A stretch of DNA of 27,740 nt from PUMD01 sp964599275 (GCA_964599275.1 CAZRFK010000017.1:1-27740), one strand, 5' to 3'; shown: positions 7,972 through 16,864, numbered from the stretch's first letter. Program-made: numbers and translations. The notes: generated by a model from the sequence alone, not told the origin.

Positions 7972-8703
7972 TCACTGCTTCTGTCGGTCTCCCGCTACCT
8001 TCCCATTTTCTAATGTTACCACTCGCCTGGCACGTTCGGCGACCCGGGGATCGTGAGTGACCATAACCATTGTTTGATTTAAACGACGGTGAAGCTCCTC
8101 AAATACGTCAAGCACTTCATCACCGGTTTCCTGATCTAAATTACCAGTAGGTTCATCACCCAAAATAACAGCAGGTTCATTAGCTAGGGCTCTGGCTATG
8201 GCAACTCGCTGTTTTTCACCACCTGAAAGCTGGCGTGGGAAATGATCGCTTCTATCCCCCAATCCCACCTGACTGAGCAGCTCCATAGCTCTTTCTTCCT
8301 TCTCACTCGGGTTATAATTGCTGTTGAAACCCAATGGAAAACGAACATTTTCCTTGGCCGTGAGGTGATCAACTAGGTGGAAACTCTGAAAGACAAAACC
8401 TATCTCGAATCTGCGCAGTTGAGCCAGTTCACGGCCTGACATATCTCCCACCTGACGGTCACGCAAAAACACCTGTCCATCCGTGGGAGGTTCCAGGCCT
8501 CCGAGCAGTGACAAAAGAGTGGTTTTACCCGAACCGGATGGGCCCATAATCGCCAGAAATTCTCCAGAATTGATATCTAAATCTATACCGTCCACTGCCC
8601 GAACAATTTCACTGCCTGTCTGATAATGCTTGCGTAAATTTCGGGCTTTAAGTACAACACCTGAACTATTGTTGCTGCTGTTCATAAGATTCATCACCCT
8701 CAC
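7972..8703 (-). CDS. ABC transporter ATP-binding protein (LolD/MacB-type, first system)
   Basis: A subunit of about 243 residues with Walker A GPSGSGKTT, Q-loop FVFQSFHLVDHLTAKENV, signature LSGGEKQRVAIARALANEP, Walker B VILGDEPTGNLD and H-loop MVTHDP. Its close likeness to the second ATPase, down to the LLSLLGGL and ALANEPAV blocks, points to an old duplication of the whole module. The start is GTG at 8703, with GGCAGGAG six bases upstream and a 38-base overlap with the end of the preceding permease gene. ATGs three and six codons in are possible alternatives. It should energise the 525- and 460-residue permeases encoded just before it. Confidence 0.93.
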   Translation of the reverse strand: MRVMNLMNSSNNSSGVVLKARNLRKHYQTGSEIVRAVDGIDLDINSGEFLAIMGPSGSGKTTLLSLLGGLEPPTDGQVFLRDRQVGDMSGRELAQLRRFEIGFVFQSFHLVDHLTAKENVRFPLGFNSNYNPSEKEERAMELLSQVGLGDRSDHFPRQLSGGEKQRVAIARALANEPAVILGDEPTGNLDQETGDEVLDVFEELHRRLNQTMVMVTHDPRVAERARRVVTLENGKVAGDRQKQ

Positions 8704-10048
8704 TATCGACTCCTGCCGGTGTAGGCCAAATCCTTATTAAACTCCACCAATCAAAATCTGTATCTCCTCGTAAATGAGCGCGAAGATCACGAGATCCGCT
8801 CAATTCTGCAGCAACCCTTGCGCCCCATAAAATTAAGGCTACCTGAAGAAATAATCCCAAAATTATGGTCAGTTGTGGAATGTCAGACAGGGTCTGCTGC
8901 GTCCCCAGAGCTGTTAAAAGTATCTGCAGCATCCCCACACCCAGCAGGGTACCAGCCATCGAATCAAAGATCAGCTGCATTCTGAACATGTCCCCAATAT
9001 CTCCGGGTTTCATTCCTAGTGTAGAATACAGCCCGATCGTAGACTGCCTATCCAGCACCATAACCAGAACGGTAATGGTTAGAGCTACAGCCACCAGCAA
9101 AAACATCAACGCCACGAGCCCGCTTACAGAAATCACCCCACCCTGGCTTATGTTCGCCAACCTCTCAGATACTGCTGTTTCATACCAGTATATCGGGGTA
9201 ACCCGATGCATAAAGGGACTGGGGACACCTCCCAATCGACCCAAAGAAGGATGACCGCTGAGGTCGGTTGCGCCTGACTGCCCCTCAGAATAGTGATAGG
9301 GATACGCAGGTGCCCGAACTCTGGGTAACACATCCTGCAGGGCCCCATAGACCCGCTCGACTCCACGGCGTGGGCCTGGTTCGTGCCAGAGCCAGGCTGC
9401 ATTGTGATTGGTCATATTGGTTAAGTCGGCGAGCATCTCTCTGACAAGAACAATCTTACGTTCGAACCCGGATCGTGCCTCAATCATTCCCCCGATCACA
9501 AATTCACCACAACGTCGGCTGCCTCCGTCATGAGGAAGAAAACCCAGATTCAGTGCATCTCCGATCTCACCACCCAACTCATCAGCAAGCTGAGTGGTTA
9601 TCAGAACTTCATTGGAATGCGGGCTGAGCCAATCTCCTTGGACAACCTCGAGCCTGTTTGCAAAAAAAGAATCATCCGCATCTACGCCCCAGGCATCCAC
9701 AGAACCTACCTCACTGTACACGTGAGTGATCAACCCTGTAGTTATGTACCGGGTGACATCCTGTATCCTGGGATGCTGGACTGTCTGCTCCATGGAGTAT
9801 GAACCCCTGGCTTCTCCATAAGGTCGGTCGGCCAGACTGCTGGTCCAATCCGGATAGAAGGCTATCAACGGGGCAGGCGTGTCCATCGGCTCCGTACTGT
9901 AGTCACCAAGACCAGCTGACTCGCTCCAGATGCCGTAAAACCCATACAACACCATTGATAAAGCCAAAATCCCTATTATTAATAAGTGGGCCACTTTATT
10001 AGCTTTCCATTCTCTATAAACCAGGTGGTAATACCAGTTGTCATTCAT
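8666..10048 (-). CDS. FtsX/MacB-type ABC transporter permease (permease B, first system)
   Basis: A 460-residue protein with one N-terminal membrane segment (HLLIIGILALSMVLYGFYGIW, residues 22-42), about 260 extracytoplasmic residues and three C-terminal segments: ISVSGLVALMFLLVAVALTI; LIFDSMAGTLLGVGMLQILL; LTIILGLFLQVALILWGARV. The coupling region VLDRQSTIGLYSTLGMKPGD follows segment 2. The tail is a short run of glutamines. It is less typical at the C-terminus than the other three permeases. It overlaps the preceding permease by 8 bases and the following ATPase by 38, showing tight coupling. It is preceded by AGGTGATAGGAA as ribosome site. Confidence 0.85.
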   Translation of the reverse strand: MNDNWYYHLVYREWKANKVAHLLIIGILALSMVLYGFYGIWSESAGLGDYSTEPMDTPAPLIAFYPDWTSSLADRPYGEARGSYSMEQTVQHPRIQDVTRYITTGLITHVYSEVGSVDAWGVDADDSFFANRLEVVQGDWLSPHSNEVLITTQLADELGGEIGDALNLGFLPHDGGSRRCGEFVIGGMIEARSGFERKIVLVREMLADLTNMTNHNAAWLWHEPGPRRGVERVYGALQDVLPRVRAPAYPYHYSEGQSGATDLSGHPSLGRLGGVPSPFMHRVTPIYWYETAVSERLANISQGGVISVSGLVALMFLLVAVALTITVLVMVLDRQSTIGLYSTLGMKPGDIGDMFRMQLIFDSMAGTLLGVGMLQILLTALGTQQTLSDIPQLTIILGLFLQVALILWGARVAAELSGSRDLRAHLRGDTDFDWWSLIRIWPTPAGVDSEGDESYEQQQQ

Positions 10049-11618
10049 TTCCTATCACCTCATTTGGAGAAAGCCGCGCCACTCTTACAAAGGGGAGCAG
10101 CACTGCCAAAAAACTGACCGCAAACACCAGGGCAGCAACCATCAGCAATCCCTGGCTTAGACGAATCAGGATAGTTCCCCAGCTGAGAGCATTAGATAAC
10201 CACTGATGAATCAGCATGGGCATCGAGATAACATAACCGATCAGAGTCCCAATCCCTGATATCACCAGCATTTCGGTTATAAACGCCACAAACAGCTGAC
10301 TGTTATAACTGCCTAGAGCCTTCAGTACGGCCATTTCCTGACTCCGGGTAATTGTTATTACATAAAGATTCCCCAGGTAGAGAAGCCCGGCTAAGGCAAC
10401 AGCTATCACAGTCAGAAGCGTTTGAAACCATTCGGGAGCTGTAAAAACCAGAGGCCCTGCCGCCTGGGGATTTCTGTAGCTGGTGTTGATATCTTCCATT
10501 GGCACTGCAGTCATGGGCTCAGGCAGCAGATCCGATATTTTTGATACATCACCAACAGTAAGAACGGTAGAATTGGGGAATCTATCCCGAAGATCATCAG
10601 CTATTACATTGACCCGGGAATAATCCTCAACCCGCACCACATATTCAGTGGGCTGCGACCAGGAACCCTCTCCTGTTATTTCCAACAGCTCATGAAAAGT
10701 TTGCCCAGTAACCCATATCTCGGGAAGGTGCCAGTACAACGGTTCAGTTACAGTGCGATATGGATTTTCGTCATCAAAACGTTCTGTTGGCTGCATCCCA
10801 CCAGGGGTTATCCTCTCAAAAGCCCAGCTTATATCTCCAGTCTCCAACTGCACATGGCCTACAATATCCAGTTCAACCATGTTGTCTTCAACCATTTGTT
10901 CGCCTCGGGGCAAAATTAATTGAATCGATTCTCCAACCTCGGGATAACTATAGCGCCGTATAGAAGGAGCACCCTGCGCCATAACTGCTCTTGTCTCATT
11001 CCAGCGGTGATAGCCATATTCTTCATCTGTAGGGCTATCTCTGAGCAGTCGGTTGACCTCCATGACAGCGGTCTTCTTGCCTGAATCATCAGACATTAAA
11101 TAACGACCGTCAGTGACCGTTTCTTCAGCTACTCCAAAGTCATGATCTAATTCTGCATTTCTGGCTCTGACCTGAACCCAGAACTTCTGCCCATTGACCT
11201 TCATCTCTGCCGGAATCGTCAAGTAGGGAGTTACTTCTTTCACTCCAGGTATTTTAAGAATTTGCTCGGTAGATATATCAGATTCATCTTCTCTTCCGGG
11301 AAAACCTTCATATATCAACCCCGGCAAAAAATACGATAAAAGTCCCGGGTTATCTGGAGAACGACGTATCATTTCCCAGTGAGTTTCTGTGGGCCCATCT
11401 TCAGGGGCAGAAACCCCTTCAACAGCCAGTGCTTCCCTTGCAACAATAATGTCACCACCGAAAGCAAGCCGGAGTGATTGATCGGCGATGCCCGGCTGCC
11501 CCTGACTTAAAATTAGTGCAACAACTAATACTACAGTCGCTAAAGACAGGCTAGCTACTGCAAGTCCACTTCGATGAAGATTCCGAAAGGCTGCCAGCCA
11601 GCCAAATTCAATGAACAT
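10041..11618 (-). CDS. FtsX/MacB-type ABC transporter permease (permease A, first system; first gene of the operon)
   Basis: A 525-residue permease beginning MFIEFGWLAAFRNLHRSGLA, followed by membrane segment 1 (LAVASLSLATVVLVVALIL) and an acidic extracytoplasmic domain of about 360 residues. Three segments near the end are WFQTLLTVIAVALAGLLYLG, FITEMLVISGIGTLIGYVIS and LMVAALVFAVSFLAVLLPF. ITRSQEMAVLKALGSYN is the family coupling sequence, and the protein ends RVARLSPNEVIGNE. It opens a six-gene operon (permease, permease, ATPase, permease, ATPase, permease). The ribosome site GGAGGG is about 11 bases upstream. The gene is divergent from the XRE-TPR regulator, which is the obvious candidate to control it. 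I see no membrane-fusion (HlyD/MacA-like) subunit in the operon. Confidence 0.9.
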   Translation of the reverse strand: MFIEFGWLAAFRNLHRSGLAVASLSLATVVLVVALILSQGQPGIADQSLRLAFGGDIIVAREALAVEGVSAPEDGPTETHWEMIRRSPDNPGLLSYFLPGLIYEGFPGREDESDISTEQILKIPGVKEVTPYLTIPAEMKVNGQKFWVQVRARNAELDHDFGVAEETVTDGRYLMSDDSGKKTAVMEVNRLLRDSPTDEEYGYHRWNETRAVMAQGAPSIRRYSYPEVGESIQLILPRGEQMVEDNMVELDIVGHVQLETGDISWAFERITPGGMQPTERFDDENPYRTVTEPLYWHLPEIWVTGQTFHELLEITGEGSWSQPTEYVVRVEDYSRVNVIADDLRDRFPNSTVLTVGDVSKISDLLPEPMTAVPMEDINTSYRNPQAAGPLVFTAPEWFQTLLTVIAVALAGLLYLGNLYVITITRSQEMAVLKALGSYNSQLFVAFITEMLVISGIGTLIGYVISMPMLIHQWLSNALSWGTILIRLSQGLLMVAALVFAVSFLAVLLPFVRVARLSPNEVIGNE

Positions 11619-11662
11619 TGAACATTGGACCCTCCCATTCCTTCATTTGCATCCCGCCAGTT

Positions 11663-11668
11663 ATTATA
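11663..11668 (-). promoter_or_regulatory. Candidate -10 box of the ABC operon
   Basis: A perfect TATAAT occurs on the minus strand, about 45 bases upstream of the first permease gene. I see no convincing -35 box 16-18 bases further up (GGCGAA-like), so the promoter is weak or activator-dependent. Confidence 0.35.
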
Positions 11669-11709
11669 TTGAGCTACTTTAATGATTCGCCTCACGAACC
11701 AAACTAACC

Positions 11710-11725
11710 TTTCAATAGATTGAAA
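11710..11725. promoter_or_regulatory. Perfect palindrome TTTCAAT-AG-ATTGAAA between divergent genes; candidate operator
   Basis: Two seven-base arms that are exact reverse complements surround a two-base centre. It lies between the divergent ABC operon and the XRE-TPR regulator, just upstream of the regulator's promoter-like boxes and about 40 bases upstream of the candidate -10 box of the ABC operon. XRE-family dimers usually bind such short palindromes, so binding by the neighbouring regulator is the simplest guess. Confidence 0.5.
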
Positions 11726-11730
11726 TACCA

Positions 11731-11757
11731 TTGCTGTTGGTCGAATTTTTGTATAAT
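11731..11757 (+). promoter_or_regulatory. Candidate sigma-A promoter of the XRE-TPR regulator gene
   Basis: A perfect TATAAT at 11752-11757 has a TTGCTG 15 bases upstream (11731-11736). The spacing is short and the -35 box imperfect. The gene start lies about 120 bases downstream, leaving a moderately long leader. Confidence 0.45.
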
Positions 11758-11876
11758 ATCAAACATACACAGGTCAATAAATATAGTGATAGTTCATTTA
11801 TGGTTGAGATAGAATGAACCATCAAACCAAAAGATTTTACTCATGCTTACTTTTTCTTTCTCGGGGGGAGGAACCT

Positions 11877-13283
11877 GTGACTCATGAATCTTGTGGTAGA
11901 GAAGATAATGTAACTTTATCTCACAAAGTGGGACAAAACATACGTCACCTCCGGTTACAGCAGGGCCGGACTCAACGTGACCTGGCTGGTGATAGCATGA
12001 GTCCGGGGTTCATTAGCCAGGTAGAACGTGGACAAACCAGCCCCTCGCTTGCTTCCCTGGAGCGCATAGCAGATCAGCTTGAGGTATCTATCTCCAAACT
12101 CTTCCCTTCTGAAAATACAGTAGACCGTGTTTGGGAAAAAACCCAGATCCTGCTTACATTAACCAGGGTCCATCTAATGTTGGGAGAAACAAAGGATGCC
12201 CTTGCCCACCTAGAACGAGCTGAAAACATTTGGTCTGATGAAAGCTCCACCGCTGAGGACCAGACAATGGTGGCAACCTTTTGTCTATGTCGTGGACTCA
12301 TTGAGCTTCAGGCAGGCAGATTGAATGAAGCCCTGACATACCTGACCGATGCTTCAGAGACTTTTGATAAGTCACAAATTACCGGAACACGCCCGTTAGA
12401 ATGTCTGCTCGGCCTGGGCGAAGTTCATTTGTTACGGCAAAACTACCTGTTAGCCATCAGATTTTTTGATTCAGTTGTAGAACAACTGGAAAATCAGCAT
12501 AACATTACCCAACCTCAGCGATATCTGATGATGGCAGAATGGGGGCTTGGTAGATCTTATCTGAATATGGGAGAACTGGAGACATCCCGCCAGTTTTTAC
12601 AGCGTTCCCAGGCCCGGGCATCAGGATTATCTGATTTCAAAAATCTTCTGGGAACAATTACAGACAGCTGCCACGAGCATCTACAAAGATCCGAACTACT
12701 TACTGCTCATGCAGAATCTCATCAAGCTTATGCCCTGTCATTCCATCAATTCGTGCGCCGAAGAAAAGCACAGATGCTCTGGCGCATGGGTGAAGTAAAT
12801 GAACATCTTGGAAATCGCCATGATTCTGTTGAATTCCTGGAGGAAGCCGAAAACCTCGCCACTCAAATTGGAGAGGTAAAAATCGCAGCTGAAGCACTCC
12901 TGTTCAAGGGAAGAATAAATCTGCGTCAGGGAGAGCTTTCAAAGGCTGCGTCCGCAGCAGATGATGTTTTATCCACTGTGGACCCTGACACGGAGCCCCT
13001 TGTTTACGGTAAAGCTTCTCTACTTGCTGGCAAAGCAAATGCTAACCGTGATGCAATTGACCTGGCTAAAAAGCATCTGAAAACTGCGGAAAACTGCTTC
13101 AGACGGGCAAAAGAACTTTCACTGTTGGCTCAAACCCAAAGGGAACTGGGCCAAATATACATGGTGGAAGAAAAACATAATGAAGCGCTCCGTTATTTTC
13201 ATCGTTCAAGTGAATTATTTTCCCAATTAAGTAATGAAATGAATAATTCTTTCCCTCTAGATGATCCTTCCCGGCGCAATTGA
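11877..13283 (+). CDS. XRE-family transcriptional regulator with C-terminal TPR repeats
   Basis: About 468 residues. I place the start at GTG 11877 (VTHESCGRED) because GGGGGGAGGA lies five bases upstream; the in-frame ATG at 11814 has no ribosome site. Residues 14-77 form a helix-turn-helix of the Cro/CI type (VGQNIRHLRLQQGRTQRDLA ... SPGFISQVERGQTSPSLASL ... ISKLF). The rest is a run of TPR-like helical pairs with A/G-L-A/Y patterns, e.g. GETKDALAHLERAENIW, LGRSYLNMGELETSRQFLQR, GEVNEHLGNRHDSVEFLEEA, LGQIYMVEEKHNEALRYFHR. This layout is shared with peptide-sensing RRNPP regulators, but also with sporulation and protease regulators that sense no known peptide. It is divergent from the ABC operon and just upstream of a secreted protease gene, so it may control either or both. 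No pheromone gene is evident. Confidence 0.9.
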   Translation: MTHESCGREDNVTLSHKVGQNIRHLRLQQGRTQRDLAGDSMSPGFISQVERGQTSPSLASLERIADQLEVSISKLFPSENTVDRVWEKTQILLTLTRVHLMLGETKDALAHLERAENIWSDESSTAEDQTMVATFCLCRGLIELQAGRLNEALTYLTDASETFDKSQITGTRPLECLLGLGEVHLLRQNYLLAIRFFDSVVEQLENQHNITQPQRYLMMAEWGLGRSYLNMGELETSRQFLQRSQARASGLSDFKNLLGTITDSCHEHLQRSELLTAHAESHQAYALSFHQFVRRRKAQMLWRMGEVNEHLGNRHDSVEFLEEAENLATQIGEVKIAAEALLFKGRINLRQGELSKAASAADDVLSTVDPDTEPLVYGKASLLAGKANANRDAIDLAKKHLKTAENCFRRAKELSLLAQTQRELGQIYMVEEKHNEALRYFHRSSELFSQLSNEMNNSFPLDDPSRRN

Positions 13284-13387
13284 TCTTTTCTAGTTTTTGG
13301 TTCTTTGCACCTTCCAACACTCTCCATTGACTCAGGGCATACCTTGGGGATTAAGCTTTAAAACACCATGTAGTGTTGCCATAGGCT

Positions 13388-13414
13388 TTGTTATGGTCTG
13401 AACTATCTTATAAA
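13388..13414 (+). promoter_or_regulatory. Candidate promoter of the secreted protease gene
   Basis: TTGTTA (13388-13393) and TATAAA (13409-13414) are separated by 15 bases, about 110 bases upstream of the protease start. A short imperfect hairpin (CTTGGTG with CACC-GC-CAAG, around 13434-13467) and TGTTG/CAACA arms follow in the leader. The spacing is below optimum. Confidence 0.3.
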
Positions 13415-13522
13415 CCCTGTCAGGAAGGCGAAACTTGGTGTTATTTACTGCACCGCCAAGCAAATGTTGTGTTCACCAACATGACTATTTTGAGAGGAGA
13501 ACAAAATCGGAGGGAGTATGAT

Positions 13523-16087
13523 ATGTTCAAGGACACAGAAGTAGGGGCAAAGCTAATCTATATTAGCTTGGCACTGCTTATTGTTTTTGCTCTTGGTGTA
13601 CCCGGGGTAGATGTCGATGCCTCCATTTCAAGCTCAAATGCGACAGGAGAAGCATGGGCTTTGGTTCATCGTCCTGCAGAAGCAAACGTCAGTGAAGTCG
13701 CCAACTTAACAGTAAAAGCTGGCTATGAGAGTTTCGATCTGGTACAGGGCACTTCGGAACAGTTAGAAGCAGCGGCGGCTGGATATGACGTTCAGATGCT
13801 GCCTGAGAGAACAAAAATACATTTAAGTGACTGGGCTTTCGATACTGAAGATGGTGAACCTCCGGTACCAAACAATCTTCGGAGCAGGCCATCCAGCGGA
13901 GAAGATGCCTATTACCTTCTGCAGTTTATCGGCCCGGTAAAAAATGCATGGCTGCAGACGCTCGAGCACAACGGAATTGAAGTCCTTGACTACGTGCCAA
14001 ACTACACCTACGTGGTGAGGGCTAATGATACCAAAATTGATCAGGTTGCCGATCTGCCGGAAGTGCAGTGGCACGGCCTTTACCACCAGGGTCTGCGCAT
14101 GAGTCCTACTGTGCGTCAGGCGCTAGCAGAGGGAGCTTCCACAGCAGATAGAGAAAACGAGTATGTGGTTGAATTTTACGGTAACGAATTTCCAGAGCAA
14201 TTTGAAGATATGCTTAAATCTTCTGGTCTGATGAGCGAAGAAATAACCAGACTCAGCGGATACTCAGAACCACGGTATCGGGCTGTTGTGGACGGTAAGC
14301 TGGCCACACTGTTTTCGGTAATATCTGAAACTGGATTTTCTTATGTGGCCCCCCAATCGTCCATTCAGCTGTTCAACCATAAGGCAAGATCGATGATAGG
14401 TTCTGATACTGCGCACTCAAACCGACTTACCGGTCGAGGACAGATGGTTGCAGTTACCGACAGCGGAATAGATGCAGAACACGAAATGTTCTATGATCCA
14501 GATTATGATGGTGGCAGCGGTGGAGATGAAGATATTCCCTTCCCATGGCCTAATGAAAGAGACGATCGAGAGATTTCTACCACCAGTTGGTGGAGAGATC
14601 TTATTGGTAATCCAAGTGATCCACAGTTTGGGCCTGAGCACCGCAAAATAGACAAATATATAGATCTCGCTGGAGGATTTGACTTTTTAGAAAACAACGG
14701 CGAACTGGCCGGGGATCCCTTAGGCCACGGAACTCATGTTGCTGGAACCATCGCGGGGGACGCTCAACCATTCGGTGAATGGAACAACCATGATGGACAT
14801 GCCTTTGATTCTCGACTGGTAATTTTGAAAGCGTTTAACGATATGGGAATGTGGGGCGCAGGTTTTGATTTCTACGAGGTTTTTGAAGAAGCAGTAGAAG
14901 CTGGCGCCTACATCAACAATCAAAGTTGGGGGGGGAAGAGCAGCGACCTGGATGATGGGTACGGTACTATAGGTAGCGATGCTGACCGATTCATGTACGA
15001 TTATCCTGAAAGCCTGCTGGTAGTTGCATCCGGTAACTTCGGACAGGATGAAGGTTTGACTATCGCTACACCAGGCAATGCAAAAAACATCCTCACCGTT
15101 GGAGCAGTTTATACGGACAACGCACAGGAAGTCACCTCGTTTTCTTCCCGGGGACCAACGGTCGATGGCCGACTTAAACCCGACCTGGTTGCACCTGGAA
15201 GCAAAATCGTGTCTGCTGAAGCCGACACCTCTAACAGCTATGTGGCCCTGGAAGGTACCAGCATGGCTTCTCCAACTACTGCTGGAGCAGCTGCCCTGGT
15301 GCGACAGTATTATGCAGATGGCTACTACCCCATGGGGGTTCAGGATGACAGCAACGCATTTGAACCGAGCGCAGCATTAATCAAAGCAACTCTGCTGGGA
15401 GGAGCCAGAGAAATAACTGGAGCAGGTGCAGATATCAACGACGAGGGACAATACCCCAATAATACACAGGGATGGGGTCTGCTTGACGTGGACAACTCAC
15501 TTTACTGGCCTGGTGATGAACGCTCATTGAAAGCGTGGGACAACCCCACAGAACTGGGTACTGGTAACAGCTGGGAAGAGACTATATACGTAGAAGATGG
15601 CTCTCAATCTTTGCATCTGCATCTGGCCTGGACAGATCCGGTTCCCACACAGGGAGCGGAAAAACATCTGGTCAACGACCTGAACCTTGAGCTGGTGGCA
15701 CCGGACGGAACGATTTACCGCGGAAACAACCTGACCGGCACCGATCCCGGTTACTCAGTGCCCGATGGTGAACCTGATTCGGTTAACAATAATGAGGGGA
15801 TTCGCCTGCTGCCCGATCACAGTACTGAGGGCAATCTACCAGAAGGCGAATATACCATCAGAGTTGTCGGAGGTAACGTACCGGAGGCTCCACAATCATT
15901 CAGTCTGGTTGCCCTCGGAAGCCTGACCGATGAGTGGACAGCTCCTGAGCCACCGGTCGATGATGAACAGGTCACTGTAATCATGGAGATAGAATCCATG
16001 GAGATATGGGAAGATGTAAAAGAAGAGATTGAGACTCTTGAAGAACGGGATGGTATTGAAGTACAAGTTACCTTTCCTAACGAATGA
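13523..16087 (+). CDS. Secreted subtilisin-like serine protease (peptidase family S8)
   Basis: 854 residues from the ATG at 13523, which has GGAGGGA eight bases upstream; the frame is open further up but lacks a ribosome site and would bury the signal peptide. Residues 9-29 (AKLIYISLALLIVFALGVPG) form a signal sequence. A long N-terminal region (about 30-290) resembles the prodomain-like segments of large S8 enzymes. The catalytic triad is visible: Asp313 in VTDSGID, His402 in GHGTHVAGT, Ser580 in GTSMASP, with the oxyanion Asn in VVASGNFGQ. After the protease domain comes a beta-rich C-terminal domain (LHLAWTDPVPTQG ... GEYTIRVVGGNVPEAPQSFS) as in KP-43-type subtilases, then a short acidic helical tail (MEIESMEIWEDVKEEIETLE). 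The protein is strongly acidic, suiting a saline environment. It probably degrades extracellular protein; a role in processing a peptide for the neighbouring regulator or ABC systems is only a possibility. Confidence 0.93.
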   Translation: MFKDTEVGAKLIYISLALLIVFALGVPGVDVDASISSSNATGEAWALVHRPAEANVSEVANLTVKAGYESFDLVQGTSEQLEAAAAGYDVQMLPERTKIHLSDWAFDTEDGEPPVPNNLRSRPSSGEDAYYLLQFIGPVKNAWLQTLEHNGIEVLDYVPNYTYVVRANDTKIDQVADLPEVQWHGLYHQGLRMSPTVRQALAEGASTADRENEYVVEFYGNEFPEQFEDMLKSSGLMSEEITRLSGYSEPRYRAVVDGKLATLFSVISETGFSYVAPQSSIQLFNHKARSMIGSDTAHSNRLTGRGQMVAVTDSGIDAEHEMFYDPDYDGGSGGDEDIPFPWPNERDDREISTTSWWRDLIGNPSDPQFGPEHRKIDKYIDLAGGFDFLENNGELAGDPLGHGTHVAGTIAGDAQPFGEWNNHDGHAFDSRLVILKAFNDMGMWGAGFDFYEVFEEAVEAGAYINNQSWGGKSSDLDDGYGTIGSDADRFMYDYPESLLVVASGNFGQDEGLTIATPGNAKNILTVGAVYTDNAQEVTSFSSRGPTVDGRLKPDLVAPGSKIVSAEADTSNSYVALEGTSMASPTTAGAAALVRQYYADGYYPMGVQDDSNAFEPSAALIKATLLGGAREITGAGADINDEGQYPNNTQGWGLLDVDNSLYWPGDERSLKAWDNPTELGTGNSWEETIYVEDGSQSLHLHLAWTDPVPTQGAEKHLVNDLNLELVAPDGTIYRGNNLTGTDPGYSVPDGEPDSVNNNEGIRLLPDHSTEGNLPEGEYTIRVVGGNVPEAPQSFSLVALGSLTDEWTAPEPPVDDEQVTVIMEIESMEIWEDVKEEIETLEERDGIEVQVTFPNE

Positions 16088-16123
16088 GCCTGAATAATGT
16101 CTAGTATGATTCATTCTCTATCG

Positions 16124-16154
16124 AGCGCCCGAGCTGGAAAGCCCGGGCGCTTTC
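16124..16154 (+). terminator. Hairpin terminator after the protease gene
   Basis: AGCGCCCG (16124-16131) pairs exactly with CGGGCGCT (16144-16151) around a 12-base loop, followed by only a short T stretch. It lies 37 bases after the protease stop and 20 bases before the end of the convergent 144-aa gene, so it may serve both. Confidence 0.65.
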
Positions 16155-16174
16155 ACGCCCATGACTGTTACAAA

Positions 16175-16609
16175 TTATTCTTTGCCACCCTGCATTCTCG
16201 CCAGTAATGTCTGAGCGATGGCCTCCATATCCGTACCCTGGGCCAACTGTAAAAGCTGTGCCATGTCAGGATTGGAAGATTTCTTCTCTGTAATGGACGA
16301 CTGGACCAGAGGCTTGTCAACCACCCCTGCTTCACTGAGTTCTGAATACTCCTCCGGAGTTAAAAGCAGAACCTCCAACAATTTATTGATGTAAAGAGCT
16401 GATGAATTCAACTTTTCAGCAACGTACAGCATTTCATCAGCCATGGTCTTCATGGTTTTCAATGTTTGTTCCTTTTTCGGAGGAAGATTATAACTGCTGC
16501 TATTAGAAGGTTCCCCCACCGATGGTGACCTTGTATTCTCTATATCGTTTTGCCGACCTCTCTCTTTCTCGGATGAACGCTCCTCTTTGGATTCATTTTT
16601 CTCTGCCAC
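16175..16609 (-). CDS. Hypothetical charged protein in a spore-type island
   Basis: A 144-residue protein I do not recognise. It starts at GTG 16609 (read as MAEKNESKEE), with AGGTG five bases upstream within GGAGGCAGGTGATTAG. Residues 1-45 are low-complexity and highly charged (Glu, Lys, Arg, Ser) and probably disordered. Residues 48-90 look helical (TLKTMKTMADEMLYVAEKLN, then SALYINKLLEVLLLTPEEYS). The end (MAQLLQLAQGTDMEAIAQTL) is a second amphipathic helix region. There is no signal peptide or membrane segment. It is convergent with the protease gene and divergent from the two tiny hydrophobic-protein genes. A structural or assembly role in the spore coat would fit the neighbourhood but is not shown by the sequence. 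Confidence 0.7.
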   Translation of the reverse strand: MAEKNESKEERSSEKERGRQNDIENTRSPSVGEPSNSSSYNLPPKKEQTLKTMKTMADEMLYVAEKLNSSALYINKLLEVLLLTPEEYSELSEAGVVDKPLVQSSITEKKSSNPDMAQLLQLAQGTDMEAIAQTLLARMQGGKE

Positions 16610-16699
16610 CTAATCACCTGCCTCCCGTCGGTGAACTCTTAAAATAAAATATTCGTTTCGTTATTCAAATTTTATGCAGAAAAATGGGCAATGCAGCTT

Positions 16700-16725
16700 T
16701 ATCACAGACTGCAATATCTGTGATA
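16700..16725. repeat. Perfect inverted repeat TATCACAGA / TCTGTGATA
   Basis: Nine-base arms at 16700-16708 and 16717-16725 surround an eight-base loop. No T-run follows on either strand, so it is more likely a protein-binding site or RNA hairpin than a terminator. It sits about 90 bases upstream of the 144-aa gene, on that gene's promoter side. Confidence 0.55.
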
Positions 16726-16864
16726 CAGGAGGATCGCACAACATCTCACTACTACATTTGTATGTTGAAAGACATATCCTCGTTAATTTGACTTTTTTCA
16801 TATACCTACTGCCGTATTATGAAACTGGGGTCTCTCACCCAGATAATGATGAACCGCTTGCAAG

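Noticed and set aside
13284..13522. A peptide-pheromone gene downstream of the XRE-TPR regulator
   Set aside because: The only ATG frames here are a few codons long with no export signal, so a classical signalling peptide is not supported.
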